Below, piece by piece: positions 1 to 7,251 of a stretch of 64,000 bases of DNA. The stretch spans positions 1,339,006 through 1,403,005 of the forward strand of contig CAVVFX010000002.1 of the NCBI GenBank assembly GCA_963747535.1, written 5' to 3'. Every line of letters starts with the position of its first letter. Positions within the stretch are counted from its first letter, which is position 1. The position numbers and the translations under genes were made by a program. The DNA comes from CAVVFX01 sp963747535. GTDB taxonomy: Bacteria; Acidobacteriota; Terriglobia; Bryobacterales; Bryobacteraceae. The notes beneath the pieces are model-generated. The model was not told where the DNA came from and ran no database searches. It worked only from the letters and a program-made list of their open reading frames with translations.

Positions 1-26
1 GATAATGCAAGAGGTCTTAAACTCTG

Positions 27-419
27 TTATCGATCTTCACAAAACGTAGATTTTTGAACGTCAGCCGGACTCGCCTTATCGACAATGTTGCGGAGTTTGA
101 CGCGCAGGTATTGGACGTAGCCCTCGGGGACAGGGTTTTCGAGGAGTTCTTCGATGACCGGCTGGAAGTAGGCCAAGGACCTGATGCGTGGTAAAGGTGG
201 CACTCCCGGAGGTCGAATCCGCCGTAAGGAAGCCAGTAAGAGAGCGGCCTCGACCACCGGGAGCGGAACACCGCGTTCAAACCAACTGCGGGCTTGGCGC
301 TGATCCTGAGGGTTGGTGCGGAAGGGAGTGTCGGGTATCTCGCCATAGAAAGCCAGCACTGAGATCACATAGGTGACCGAATTGGAGGCTGGGTCTAACA
401 GGGAAGCGGCGGAAGTCAT
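27..419 (-). CDS. Accessory protein of the IS21-like element, unknown function
   Basis: This encodes 130 aa, and its ATG overlaps the istB stop as ATGA (417-419 and 416-418), so translation is probably coupled. The protein is mostly helical. The middle reads RGVPLPVVEAALLLASLRR, followed by RSLAYFQPVIEEL and a conserved-looking YVQYLRVKLR. The layout resembles the helical C-terminal parts of phage or plasmid replication-initiator-like proteins (a pattern ending 'RSLxYFxPxIEE'), but I cannot name a family with confidence. The position after istB suggests an accessory role in transposition or a passenger gene. An upstream extension in the same frame overlaps istB and is not needed. Confidence 0.6.
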   Translation of the reverse strand: MTSAASLLDPASNSVTYVISVLAFYGEIPDTPFRTNPQDQRQARSWFERGVPLPVVEAALLLASLRRIRPPGVPPLPRIRSLAYFQPVIEELLENPVPEGYVQYLRVKLRNIVDKASPADVQKSTFCEDR

Positions 420-1201
420 TTCTTCCTCCGCCGCGCGGCAGTTTCCTTCTCGCTTTCGCGAACTCGATAGCTCTCGCCTTCGATCACGGTGACATCGGCA
501 TGATGCAGAAGCCGGTCGAGCATGGTGACAATGCAAGTGGCATTGGGAAACACCGCGTTCCAGTCTTTGAACGACCGGTTTGTAGTAAGAATGACTGGCT
601 TACGCTCATAGCGTCGGTTGATAACTTCGTAGAGTAAGTCGGCGGCTTTGTCATCGAAGGAAAGATAGCCTACCTCATCGATGCACAACAATCCGGCGTT
701 AGCATAGGTGCGGAGCTTACGGCGACGGCCTTCCGGCGACTGGCGCTGTAACTCTTCCAGCAGCGTGACAGCAGAGCGGAACAGCACCGAGGAGCCCGCC
801 AGTACGGCAGCATGGCAGATGTTTTGGGCAATCATGGTCTTGCTCAATCCATTGGCGCCGACCAAAACAAGATTGCGGGCTTCAGCAAGAAAGTCCAGTG
901 TCAGCGCACGTTCGATGACATCGCGGTCGATTTTGGTGGGCCAAGTCCATTCGAAATCGGCGATGGGCTTGAACTTTTTGATGCCGGAGAGTCGCAAGCG
1001 ACGTTCGAGACTTCGGCGTGAACGTTCAGCGATTTCGGCCTGAGCCAGTTGTTCGAGAACCTGGAGAGGTGACCAGCGGGCTTTGGCAGCATGGGCTATA
1101 AAGTCATCCAGTTGCATAGGCAGCGCACGCAATCCAATCTGTTGGAGTTGTGCCGATAGGCTATTGCTCGGCGTCGTCGTCTTGAGTGCGGGTGAGTTCA
1201 T
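416..1201 (-). CDS. istB: IstB-like AAA+ ATPase of IS21 family
   Basis: This encodes 261 aa, the helper ATPase that assembles with IstA on IS21 ends and target DNA. The start is the ATG at 1201 (MNSPALKTT), which lies inside the end of istA; an in-frame extension upstream reads as nonsense. Visible motifs are a Walker A-like GANGLSKT near residue 115, Walker B GLLCIDE near 170, and the sensor region ILTTNRSFKDW, followed by the typical IstB tail (TMLDRLLHHADVTVIEGESYR). Walker A has Ser where Gly is expected before the Lys (GLSKT rather than GLGKT), which may weaken nucleotide binding. The frame is otherwise intact and the length is normal. Confidence 0.88.
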   Translation of the reverse strand: MNSPALKTTTPSNSLSAQLQQIGLRALPMQLDDFIAHAAKARWSPLQVLEQLAQAEIAERSRRSLERRLRLSGIKKFKPIADFEWTWPTKIDRDVIERALTLDFLAEARNLVLVGANGLSKTMIAQNICHAAVLAGSSVLFRSAVTLLEELQRQSPEGRRRKLRTYANAGLLCIDEVGYLSFDDKAADLLYEVINRRYERKPVILTTNRSFKDWNAVFPNATCIVTMLDRLLHHADVTVIEGESYRVRESEKETAARRRKK

Positions 1202-2647
1202 CGTAAATCTCCAGATCGTGTGGTCGAACGTCAACCGATTGCGCTTCCGGATGGCGGCTGAGATCGAGTGATAGTTGTGTCGGTCGGGGCCGGCGGCGAA
1301 GCAGGAAAGCGACCGAGGAAGCACGGGGCGTGTTGCGCTCTAAGGCTTCGATGACAGCACGGCGCAGAGCCGTCGGGCCAAACTCATCCAGCAGTTTGAT
1401 GAGTTGAACGGTCTGACTGCCGGCTGACTCGCCTTGCGCGAACGCCAGGTCCAGCAGAGTTTTGCTCTCCGGGACCATTTGCGCCAAGCGGCCGGCGGGT
1501 GTGGCGTGGAGAGCCTTGCGCTTGATCTTAAGAGCAGCGCTTCGGAGTGCGCCGGGTCGAGAACCCATTGACGGCGATCATAAGTGCGTAGATGGCGGGC
1601 GATTTCCACCGGTCCATCGAGGATGCGCACCGTAGTGTCAGAGGCCGCCAACGTCAGCGGGCGGCCAACGGCTTCTGGTGGGATGGAATAGTCGTTGAGA
1701 TCGAAGCGGACATAAATCGTCTTACGCGAATATACGGCCTCGATGCGGTCAGTGCTGAAGGGATGCAGCGGCGGAGCCAGCAACCGGGGTTGTTCCTCAG
1801 CAAATACTTGTTCGACACTGCGTCCATTGTCTCCAGGCCAGCGCCGTTGATGGGCCACTTCATCGCGCCAAATCAGAGCCTGGCGATTACATTCACCCAG
1901 TGTAGTGAAACTCCGTCCGGCGAAGAAAGAATCACGTACATACCGAATGGCTCGCTCCACGCGCCCTTTCTGATTGCCAGCGCGCACCTGACATGGCTGT
2001 GGCGCGAAGTGGTAATGTGCGCTCAGTTCGAGCAAGCGAGGATTGAAAAGAATCTGGCTGCCGCGCCGTTCCAGCACGGCCGATTTGAGATTGTCGTAGA
2101 GAATCATGCGAGGCTGTCCATTCCAGGCTTGAAAAGCGTGAACGTGGCCGCGCAAGAAGTTCTCCATCGTCTGGTCGAAAAAGAACTCCAGATAGAGCGC
2201 GCGCGAATACGACAGCGTCATCACGAAGCAGGACAAGGCGCGGCGGGCGCGTCCCACCAACACATTCCCGAAGTGCGCCCAATCGGCCTGCGCTTGCTCT
2301 CCGGGAAATACCTGCAGGCGAAGGAACGGCTCGCGAATCTGGGGGCGCAACTGAGCGACGGCGCGCCGCAGTTGCACGACGCTGCCGGTATAACCGCGGT
2401 CGCGAGCCATCTGGTAAATGCGAGTCGCACGCAACCGCGGATGTTGGTTTAAGGTTTGGCGGATGAAATCGGTGTAGGGATCGACAATGGACGGACGCAG
2501 CGGCCGAGCCTTACGGAAGAGTTCGGACTCGATGGCGTTGTGCACCGTATCTGGATGCACACCGAGTTCACTGGCAATAGTGCCGACCTTCCAATGCTCG
2601 GCATAGAAATAGCGACGAATCTGCGCACGGGTTTCGGGACTGATCAT
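1161..2647 (-). pseudogene. istA: IS21 transposase IstA, frameshifted
   Basis: This is a DDE/integrase-core transposase. From the ATG at 2647 the frame shows an N-terminal helix-turn-helix (KVGTIASELGVHPDTV), then the catalytic core: first Asp in EQAQADWAHFG, second in MILYDNLKSAV, and Glu in NQKGRVERAIRYVRD. The C-terminal part should continue from PAHSEALL into KIKRKALHATPAGRLAQ, but that part lies in another frame (ending at 1161), so a base is missing near 1526-1535. As written, the first frame runs on to 1340 with a spurious tail. The restored protein would have about 494 aa, normal for IstA, and would overlap istB by 41 bp. An SD-like AAGGTGAG precedes the start. Confidence 0.85.
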
Positions 2648-2656
2648 CGACAGAAC

Positions 2657-3069
2657 TCACCTTCGTCGTGGAATGCGTGGAAAAGGATCAACGAAACGAC
2701 CGGCGCGGCCACAGACCCGGCAGCATAGCCATACGCCTGGCCGTTTTTCCGGCCAGAGAGGAAGCAAGCGTTACCGGATCTCGATGGAATGTCTACTGGG
2801 GTTGCGTCAATCTGCCCACACCCGGATGATGACGGGGAAATGATCGAAAGGGAACCCTGATCCGTCACGCGCGCCTGGGTTCGGCGCCGTCGGTATTCAC
2901 GCTGCCGGTCACGATGATCGAGCCGTCCTTCCGGGCTCTGTTGATGCCGGCGATTTGCACCGCGCCGCTGATGGAGTCGCGCTTGATCGCGGCAGTTCAG
3001 GCTGCAATAGCGTTGTCCGCGGTCACAATGCGGGCAGAGAAAAAACGTCGTCTGGCATTCGCTGGCCAA
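2657..3069 (-). pseudogene. Cysteine-rich (zinc-finger-like) passenger ORF, frameshifted
   Basis: The reading frame from 3069 (TTG start) encodes a very basic cysteine-rich domain: CPHCDRGQRYCSLNC, then arginine-rich helices (REYRRRRTQARVTDQG). In the +1 frame, between 2770 and 2657, a second cysteine pair follows: CRVCGRAGRFVDPFP, ending in arginines and a TGA at 2657-2659. The two parts look like one protein of about 137 aa, split by a single-base change between about 2770 and 2730. Uncorrected, the first frame continues to 2644 and overlaps istA as ATGA. From memory of similar ORFs next to insertion elements I take it as an element-borne nucleic-acid-binding protein; the function is unknown. 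Confidence 0.55.
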
Positions 3070-3806
3070 ACAAACCCCTTAGCCGTAGAACTACTTCGCC
3101 ATGAGCCTCCATCCGCCCTCGGAGGCGGGGCTAGACAACGGCACTGACTTCGTGGCACCTTAGAACCAGCTTTGATTTGGTGACCTGTCGAAGGTTGCCT
3201 TCCCGGAACCCCATCGCTTCCAACGGCGGGGTTCCTTCCAGTTTCCCTGCCTTTGAGGCCACAATACAACTTCCAACCAGTCGGATGACAACCGGACAGA
3301 TGACTTGCGCCTACGGCGCGGATGATGTTTTCCTCAACCCCCGTTCAGAAAACTTCGTTTTCAGATGATTCGCTAACAGGCTGGCAGGATCGCCGCGCCA
3401 ACGGCGCATGTGAGCCGCGCCAGGCGCCGTCAATTGATAAACATGACTCGTTCGGTTGTCTTCATGCCTCATCGGCCCTTCTTTCTCTCACCTCGGTCCG
3501 CGTGGGCCCCGAAGGTTCTATTAGCAGATGGCATGCTTTACGAATGTATTATGCATACCCCCCCCTTTGACAAGAGATAACTTGGCACTTTACCGTTACA
3601 TCCCCATGAAACAGCCAAACTTCAGCCACTTACAGACATGAATCTCATCGAAACTGCATTACGTCTTGCCCTGCGGCACGGTAGATTGAGCTGGACATAG
3701 CGCGATTCTGCCCGCCACGGCCGGGAAATACGCTCCAATTTCACAGCTGCCCCTCGATAACGAATCCGTCGCCTGCGTTATCGTAGGAGATGTGACAGGG
3801 TTGCTT
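3070..3806. other. Intergenic stretch without a recognisable gene
   Basis: No frame here has a convincing start, ribosome-binding site and recognisable protein. It includes the upstream flank of the IS21-like element and probably its right-hand terminal repeat, which I could not delimit. Confidence 0.5.
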
Positions 3807-4015
3807 GTGGAAGCACTTCGGCGAGTCGAGTCTAGTCTCTCACGAGTGAGGAGCAGGACGCCATTGCGGCCCAGATTATGGACGCACTAGACGATGAAGA
3901 TGCGTGGACATTCGGTTTCCGGCAAAAGCCGGAGGTGCTTCGATCCCTGGCGCGTTAGGCGATGGAGGAGCGCCGGCGCGGCGAGACGCATTCCATCGAT
4001 GAACTGCTTGGATGA
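3807..4015 (+). pseudogene. Remnant of a small antitoxin gene
   Basis: The frame reads SEEQDAIAAQIMDALDDE, a few residues, WTFGFRQKPEVLRSLAR, then an in-frame TAG (3956-3958), then AMEERRRGETHSIDELLG and a TGA at 4013-4015. This matches the layout of short antitoxins of RelE/ParE-type pairs ('LPxEEQDAIAAxIL...W...F....L..LA..A..E...G.T..LD'). The first segment VEALRRVESS sits in another frame just upstream, so the gene has both a frameshift and a stop codon. The following toxin fragment starts at the ATGA overlap, as in an intact operon. Confidence 0.6.
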
Positions 4016-4149
4016 AGTCGTTCACGTCGCGGGGACTTCGGGAGATGTATGCGCTTCTTCCCGGTGGTGTTTGTTTACAGGCGTACTGTCCCCGAGTTCC
4101 CTGCCCTTCTTTCCCTATTAAAAAGATTAACCATTCACTACTGGTGTAG
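4012..4149 (+). pseudogene. Remnant of a RelE/ParE-like toxin gene
   Basis: The ATG at 4012 overlaps the antitoxin stop (ATGA). The first residues, MKSFTSRGLREMYALLP, look like the N-terminus of RelE-superfamily toxins (typically 'MKSFTxRxFRExYxxLPxxVQ'). After about 20 residues the similarity stops, and the frame ends after 45 codons where a full toxin would need about 90. I infer a truncated, non-functional toxin, cut near the end of the neighbouring amidohydrolase gene. Confidence 0.45.
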
Positions 4150-7100
4150 CGAAGCACGGCCGGAGACTGGGCCGCCGTCCGGGGAGGCGTGCGTAAAGGG
4201 CGCCATCAGTTCCGCGACTGAATAGAGCCTGCCATCTTTCATTACGAATTGCACGTTGGCGGCGGCTTTGATGTCTTTGAGCGGGTCGCCTGAGACGATC
4301 GCCAGGTCGGCCAGTTTGCCGGGCTCCAGCGTGCCGAGATCCTTCTCCACACCGAAAGCTTTGGCGGGCAGCAGTGTCGCGGTTTGCAGCGCCTGCCAGG
4401 GTTCAAGGCCATACTTGACTTGCGCGCGCAGGCCCAGGTGCAGGGCGGTGGCGACGGCGTCGAGCGGGGAGTCGGTGCCCACCAGGATGATCCCTCCGTG
4501 GCGCACGATGTCTCCGACCGTTTGCATCTCTTTGCGCAGGCCGTCGAGCGTATCCGCGGTACTTCCCATGCGCGGCGGCAGGTGCGCGCCTTCAGGAATT
4601 ACCGGCGTCTTGCCCTGCGCCAAGGCGAGTTTCGCGCGCAGGACCGCCTGGTCCCAGGGTGTGTTGAGCGTGAGCAACCTCCGGTCCTCGACCATTTGCG
4701 GATCTTCGGCATACAGCGGGCTCGAGCCGAACGCGGTCGAAATGTCGAACATGCCCGAGGCTTCGAACAGGCTCCGCATGTCCTGGTAACTGACGCCGCC
4801 GGAGGACCGCGTATAGGCGAAGCCGAGACGCGCGGTCGCGCTGACGTGCGTCATGCCGTCCATCCCGTAAGCCATGCCGGGAAGCATGTAGTGGGACGCG
4901 GTCGGGACGCCCATCTTCTGGTGGGCGAAAGTCATGGCGATTTTTTGCCAGGCGTGCGGGAGGCGAACGTAAGTTTTCAGGAGGTCGTAGTCGAGCGCCT
5001 GGGCGCGCGACAGCTCCAGTTGAAGTTGCGCCTCGCTGGTGGTCGGCCGCATGAAGTTGTAATAGATGCGCTCGCCGTCGATGGCTTCACCGCTAGCGAA
5101 GTAACGCGGACCGACGCGCTCGCCCGAAGCAAACGCTTCGCGCGTTTCCGCCGCTCGATATACCGGATCGCCTTCCGACTGCAGCTCGGTGATGCCGTAC
5201 GCCATCCAGAGCCGTCCCAGACGATCGCCATAAAACTTCCCGCTGATCCACTCGTGGGTATGCGATTCCCAGAGACCCGGGATGACGGTCAGGTTGGCGG
5301 CATCGACGAGCTTGGCCTGCGCGTCGGCTGTGCGGTCGCGATGCGGCTCAATGGCCTGAATTTTTCCGTCCACGACGATGATGTCGACATCGGTACGCTC
5401 GGCAGCGCCGCGGCCGTCCCACATGCGTCCAGCATGGATGATGGTGCGTGTCGCCGGCGCGGGTTCGTGAGTCCAGGAAAGGTCGACGGGGATGGTGCGC
5501 GTATTCGACCCGTCGGCGGAGATCAGCCGGAGCTTGCCGTTCGACAGGTACAGGAGTTGTTTGGAATCACCGCTCCAGGTGGGCGCATCGGTCACTTCGC
5601 TATTGATCTTGCGGGCAGGTCCGGCGGGTACTCCGTGCTCATCCACGGGCCGGATCCAGAGCAGGCTATCCATGACAAAGGCGACAGACTTTCCATCGGG
5701 CGAATAGAGCGGACCATCTTCGCCGCGAGTGCTGAGCGATTTGAAGGGCGCAGGCTCGGTGAAGGTTTGTGCGCCGGTATCGAGATTCACGGTCAGGATC
5801 TGGCTGGTGCCTTCGCGGTAGCGGGCGGTGTAAGCCTTGAGTGCGCCGATCGCGATCGTCTTGCCATTGGCCGACCAGCTGGGCTTGGAGGGCGCGAACA
5901 GCGCCGCAGCGACACGTTTGTGTGCGCCGGTCGCGACATCGAGAGTGTAAGTAGCGCCGTGCTCATCCTGATAGGCGAGCATCTTGCCGTCAGGCGACCA
6001 CGCACAGGAAACTTCGGCGGAATCCTCGAACGAGGTCAGGCGTTTTTCGGTTTTCGTGGCGAGATCGAGGAGGTAGAGATCCGGGGTGCCGGCTTTGTCC
6101 GAAGAGTAGGCAATGCCCTTCCCGTCCGGCGACCACGCGGGGTCTTCCTTATAGAATTTGTCGTGAGTCAGGGCTTGCGGCTTGCCGCCGATCTCCATCA
6201 GCCAGAGTTGATTGAGAGCCTCGAATACCACGCGCTTGCCATCGGGCGAAAGGGTGGGACTCACAATACCTTTTACGAGCTTGTTGCCCTTCGATTCGAG
6301 ATCGAGGTGCTTGCGAGCATAAGCCGGCCGGTTCAGCGTGATTCGCGCACTGAAGGGGATCTCGCTCGATTCGCTAGTGCCGGGTGAGCTTACGTGGATC
6401 TTGCCATTTCCTGTATAAAGGAGCCGGCCGTCCGGCAGCCAACTAGCGGGGAACGGGAAGACATCGTCGAAAGTCGAAGCGGGCTTGCCTGCGACCATCA
6501 GCAAGCTCTTGGTAGCGGCGAATTGAATCCACGATAGCTTTCCATCGGATGAATATGAGGGAGAGTTCAGATGCGCGCCGGTGGGCGCAGTCACCAAGGT
6601 GTGCAGCTTACCTTCAGCATTGACTGCCTGAATGGTGGTTCCGTTAGTTCCGGTGCCGCTGACGAAGGCGATTTCGGAACCGTCGGGAGACCACGCCGGT
6701 TCGTATTCGTCGGCGGGTCCAGAGGTCCACTGGGTGAGTTTGCCGCTGGCCAGATCGACGACCCAGATGTCGTAGCTACCCTTGAACGCGCGGTCGGAGC
6801 CAAAGGCGATGCGGGTGCCATCGGGCGAGAAGCGCGGCTCGCGGTCGTCGCCGTGTCCGTCGGTACGCTGGCGGAGCCCGGTGCCGTCGGGGTTCATGGT
6901 CCAGATGTGGAAAGTGCCGCCTTTGTAGGCCTGGAACGCGACCAGGGCGCCTTTGGGAGAGAAGTCGGGACGTGCGGGCTCAAGCAGGGGATCGGTGAGC
7001 TGCTTCGCGGGGCCGCCCTGAAACGGTATCGACCACAACGATCCCTGCAGGTCCATGACGATGGTTTTTTGATCCGGCGAGACGGTAGCGGCGATGTTGG

Positions 7101-7251
7101 TGCCCTCCGTCAACGTGACGGTCTGGGTTGCCGGGACGGCGCGGGACTGGTCGCCGTGCAGAGTCGCCAGTCCGGCGATGAGAAGTACGCCCGCAGCGCA
7201 GATCAACGACAGCTTGTTCACAAATTTCGAATCGTCACTATCGCGGTTCAT
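4138..7251 (-). CDS. Secreted amidohydrolase with N-terminal PD40/TolB-like propeller
   Basis: This encodes 1037 aa. The start is the ATG at 7251, which overlaps the stop of the upstream GWxTD gene (ATGA); the in-frame extension further upstream is shadow. After a signal/anchor segment (residues about 12-35) come many PD40 repeats with the 'FSPDGTRIAF / WSPDGKGIAY' signature to about residue 560, forming a beta-propeller as in TolB and DPP-IV-like proteins. From about 590 an amidohydrolase (imidazolonepropionase-like) domain follows, with the metal motif HTH in LWESHTHEW near 663, later GTDSPLDA near the C-terminus, and the typical ending GTLEPGKLADLAIVSGDPL. It probably hydrolyses a cyclic amide or peptide-like substrate outside the cytoplasm; the substrate is unknown. 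It is the last gene of the receptor operon. Confidence 0.88.
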   Translation of the reverse strand: MNRDSDDSKFVNKLSLICAAGVLLIAGLATLHGDQSRAVPATQTVTLTEGTNIAATVSPDQKTIVMDLQGSLWSIPFQGGPAKQLTDPLLEPARPDFSPKGALVAFQAYKGGTFHIWTMNPDGTGLRQRTDGHGDDREPRFSPDGTRIAFGSDRAFKGSYDIWVVDLASGKLTQWTSGPADEYEPAWSPDGSEIAFVSGTGTNGTTIQAVNAEGKLHTLVTAPTGAHLNSPSYSSDGKLSWIQFAATKSLLMVAGKPASTFDDVFPFPASWLPDGRLLYTGNGKIHVSSPGTSESSEIPFSARITLNRPAYARKHLDLESKGNKLVKGIVSPTLSPDGKRVVFEALNQLWLMEIGGKPQALTHDKFYKEDPAWSPDGKGIAYSSDKAGTPDLYLLDLATKTEKRLTSFEDSAEVSCAWSPDGKMLAYQDEHGATYTLDVATGAHKRVAAALFAPSKPSWSANGKTIAIGALKAYTARYREGTSQILTVNLDTGAQTFTEPAPFKSLSTRGEDGPLYSPDGKSVAFVMDSLLWIRPVDEHGVPAGPARKINSEVTDAPTWSGDSKQLLYLSNGKLRLISADGSNTRTIPVDLSWTHEPAPATRTIIHAGRMWDGRGAAERTDVDIIVVDGKIQAIEPHRDRTADAQAKLVDAANLTVIPGLWESHTHEWISGKFYGDRLGRLWMAYGITELQSEGDPVYRAAETREAFASGERVGPRYFASGEAIDGERIYYNFMRPTTSEAQLQLELSRAQALDYDLLKTYVRLPHAWQKIAMTFAHQKMGVPTASHYMLPGMAYGMDGMTHVSATARLGFAYTRSSGGVSYQDMRSLFEASGMFDISTAFGSSPLYAEDPQMVEDRRLLTLNTPWDQAVLRAKLALAQGKTPVIPEGAHLPPRMGSTADTLDGLRKEMQTVGDIVRHGGIILVGTDSPLDAVATALHLGLRAQVKYGLEPWQALQTATLLPAKAFGVEKDLGTLEPGKLADLAIVSGDPLKDIKAAANVQFVMKDGRLYSVAELMAPFTHASPDGGPVSGRASLHQ

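Larger units (their letters stand above)
27..3069 (-). mobile_element. IS21-like element with two accessory genes (decayed)
   Basis: Four genes read leftward without gaps: a cysteine-rich ORF, istA, istB and a 130-aa ORF. istA and istB identify an IS21-family transposon, which moves by a DDE transposase plus an AAA+ helper. The istB stop and the last ORF start share ATGA, and the istA start lies 9 nt after the cysteine-rich ORF's original stop, so the flanking genes look like part of the unit. Single-base frameshifts in the first two genes suggest the copy is dead, or the sequence has errors. I could not identify the terminal inverted repeats; the left end may lie outside the window, so the limits given are only those of the genes. 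Confidence 0.75.

Noticed and set aside
2738..2757. Hairpin CTGGCCG/CGGCCAG as a possible terminator
   Set aside because: It lies inside the cysteine-rich reading frame just before istA and has no T-run after it on either strand.
3876..4157. 93-codon minus-strand ORF
   Set aside because: It lies antisense to the antitoxin and toxin remnants, which match real families.
4384..6387. 667-codon open frame on the plus strand
   Set aside because: It is the antisense of the propeller-amidohydrolase gene; its protein has no recognisable domain and mirrors the PD40 codon pattern.
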